A stretch of DNA of 40,212 nt from Streptomyces sp. NRRL S-31 (GTDB taxonomy: Bacteria; Actinomycetota; Actinomycetes; Streptomycetales; Streptomycetaceae): positions 1 to 40,212 of the forward strand of contig NZ_JOCB01000081.1 of assembly GCF_000718775.1 (NCBI RefSeq), given 5' to 3'. This document shows positions 39,097 through 40,212 of the stretch, piece after piece (positions within the stretch are counted from its first letter, which is position 1; every line of letters begins with the position of its first letter). A program made the position numbers and the translations under genes. The notes below the pieces were generated by a model. The model saw nothing but the letters and a program-made list of their open reading frames with translations, did no database searches and had not been told where the DNA came from.

Positions 39097-40212
39097 TCAA
39101 CTCCCGGGATAGGGCCACGGATTGGGCCGACAGTGGATTCCGTCATGGTCGAGGAACTTGGTCTGCTGCTGCATGACGGGCGCCAGCTCGCCGTCCTTCT
39201 GGCAGCTGACGTGCCCGTTGCCGAGCCGGTGCCCGACCTCATGGTTGATCAACATCTGCCGGTACGCATGGATCCGGTCACCGTACGTCTTGCTGCCTTG
39301 AGCCCATCGGTACGCATTGATCATGACGCGTTCGGTCGCGGCGGAGTCGCAGGAGACGTTGTCCTCCGTGGTGTCCAGGCCGGACTTGGCGCACCACTTG
39401 GCGGTGGTGCCGGGGCTGGCCAGGGTGATCACGAAGTCGGGCTTGCCGGAGGAGACGCGCTCGAAGGTCCGGGCGCCGCCGTGCGCCCAGCTGCGTTCGT
39501 CGTTCAGGGTCATCTGCACGGCCTCGGCGAACAGCGCGCCGTCCAGACCCAGCCCCTGCTCGATGTCGACGCGGTACCGGTACTTCTGCCCGGTGCCGGG
39601 CGCCTTGTCGAAACCGGGCACGGCGTCGAACTTCCCCGGCCCGGTCAGCCCGGCCGCGAGCGGATACTTCGTACCCATCTTCTGGTCGTACGTCAGGGGC
39701 ACCGTGCTCGGCGTGCCGGAGGGCGTCGGCCCGCCGGATGCCACGGAGCCACCGGCCTGGTCGGCCGCGGACCGCGACGACGCGCCGGCGTCGTCCCGGC
39801 CGTCGGACACCTGTCCGGCCACGACCACCGCAAGCACGGTGGTGACGGCGGCCGCCGCGATGCCGGTGAAGGCCCAGCCCTTGGTGCCGCCGCGCTGCCC
39901 GGGCAGACCGGCGCCGTCCGCCGCGGTGGCGGCCGGTCGCGGTGCCTCGGGCGGCTGCCCGCCCGCGCGGCGGGCCGCGGCCGTCCCGGCCGCGGAGCCA
40001 CCGCCCTCCCGGGCGTCATGAGCGGCGCGGGCGTCCCGCGAGGCGCCTCCGGCGCCGTCGAAGGCGTCCAGGTACTCCTGCCGGGGGCCGGAACCGGAGC
40101 CGCGTCCTCGCCCGCCCGAGCCCGCCCGGCGCTGCCGGGGCAGCACCACACCGGGCCCGCCGGCGTCGGCCGTCCGCCGGCCGAACTCGCCCCAGCCGCC
40201 GCCGGGTTCCCG
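39097..40212 (-). CDS. DUF3152 zincin-like membrane-anchored protein, 5' end off window
   Basis: The frame is open to the right edge (upstream codons read GGGWGEFGRRTADAGG), so the start is missing; 371 codons are seen. The first ~130 residues are Gly/Ala/Arg-rich and cytoplasmic; one membrane helix follows (WAFTGIAAAAVTTVLAVVVA), then a Ser/Pro linker and the DUF3152 domain outside the membrane. INHEVGHRLGNGHVSC contains the HExxH...H zinc signature; cysteines (KWCAKS, VSCDSA, VSCQKD, IHCRPN) suggest two disulfides. A protease role is inferred from the zinc motif; no substrate is known. An unrelated gene begins 57 bases past its stop. Confidence 0.9.
   Translation of the reverse strand, partial: REPGGGWGEFGRRTADAGGPGVVLPRQRRAGSGGRGRGSGSGPRQEYLDAFDGAGGASRDARAAHDAREGGGSAAGTAAARRAGGQPPEAPRPAATAADGAGLPGQRGGTKGWAFTGIAAAAVTTVLAVVVAGQVSDGRDDAGASSRSAADQAGGSVASGGPTPSGTPSTVPLTYDQKMGTKYPLAAGLTGPGKFDAVPGFDKAPGTGQKYRYRVDIEQGLGLDGALFAEAVQMTLNDERSWAHGGARTFERVSSGKPDFVITLASPGTTAKWCAKSGLDTTEDNVSCDSAATERVMINAYRWAQGSKTYGDRIHAYRQMLINHEVGHRLGNGHVSCQKDGELAPVMQQQTKFLDHDGIHCRPNPWPYPGS

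Noticed and set aside
1..40212. CRISPR arrays, insertion sequences, phage or toxin-antitoxin modules
   Set aside because: No regularly spaced repeats, transposase, integrase or paired toxin gene was seen on either strand.

Overview
The window is chromosomal DNA of a Streptomyces-type actinomycete. Evidence: very high G+C with strong G/C third-codon bias, frequent GTG starts, WhiB-family and sigma-R-type regulation, and a gene order (whiB7, mycoredoxin, uvrD2, nudC, adnB/adnA, alkyltransferase-like gene, moeZ) that I recognise as the conserved actinobacterial neighbourhood also present in Mycobacterium tuberculosis (the Rv3197A-Rv3206c region). No rRNA, intact tRNA, IS element or CRISPR array was seen.

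Layout. 1-4418: a TerD-family gene cut by the left edge, a YgjP-like metallopeptidase, and a ThiF/E1-like gene overlapping an ABC1/UbiB-type kinase. 4458-6139: a zinc-ribbon protein, then the whiB7 transcription unit: an autoregulation-type promoter (AT-rich block, -35, -10), a ~600-nt leader with a 106-codon upstream ORF and an intrinsic terminator, whiB7 itself, and a small basic protein coupled to it by an ATGA overlap, closed by a 19-bp perfect hairpin. 6153-19510: DNA repair and redox block: uvrD2, a divergent mycoredoxin with a sigma-R promoter, nudC, an M20 dipeptidase, the AdnAB helicase-nuclease pair, and an alkyltransferase-like protein. 19697-24371: a large membrane protein with a kinase-like segment and an LPG-synthetase-type membrane domain, and a secreted TAP-family lipoprotein hydrolase.

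24372-27288 looks accessory: two unrecognised genes, one unrecognised secreted protein, lower G+C, and a 3' half of a tRNA(Arg, CCT)-like sequence beginning at the anticodon loop, as in an orphan att site. 27359-28537 is moeZ, which carries a second sigma-R-type promoter, so the mycoredoxin and the sulfur-transfer enzyme may respond together to thiol stress.

28718-33046 is a tightly coupled minus-strand operon: a PelF-like glycosyltransferase, a polytopic membrane protein, a possible 40-aa peptide and an NAD-dependent epimerase. It resembles a reduced Pel-like exopolysaccharide system. 33248-38739 is a complete Opp/Dpp-type ABC importer operon (binding protein, two permeases, fused double ATPase). 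Upstream of it lies a previously unlisted arrangement: a consensus promoter whose -35 lies in a perfect palindrome, a leaderless 31-codon peptide ORF ending in Cys-Arg, and an intrinsic terminator before the binding-protein gene. This has the form of a leader-peptide attenuator. The window ends inside a DUF3152 zincin-like secreted protein.

The most interesting material is regulatory: the whiB7 leader with its coupled small protein, and the peptide/attenuator ahead of the peptide importer.
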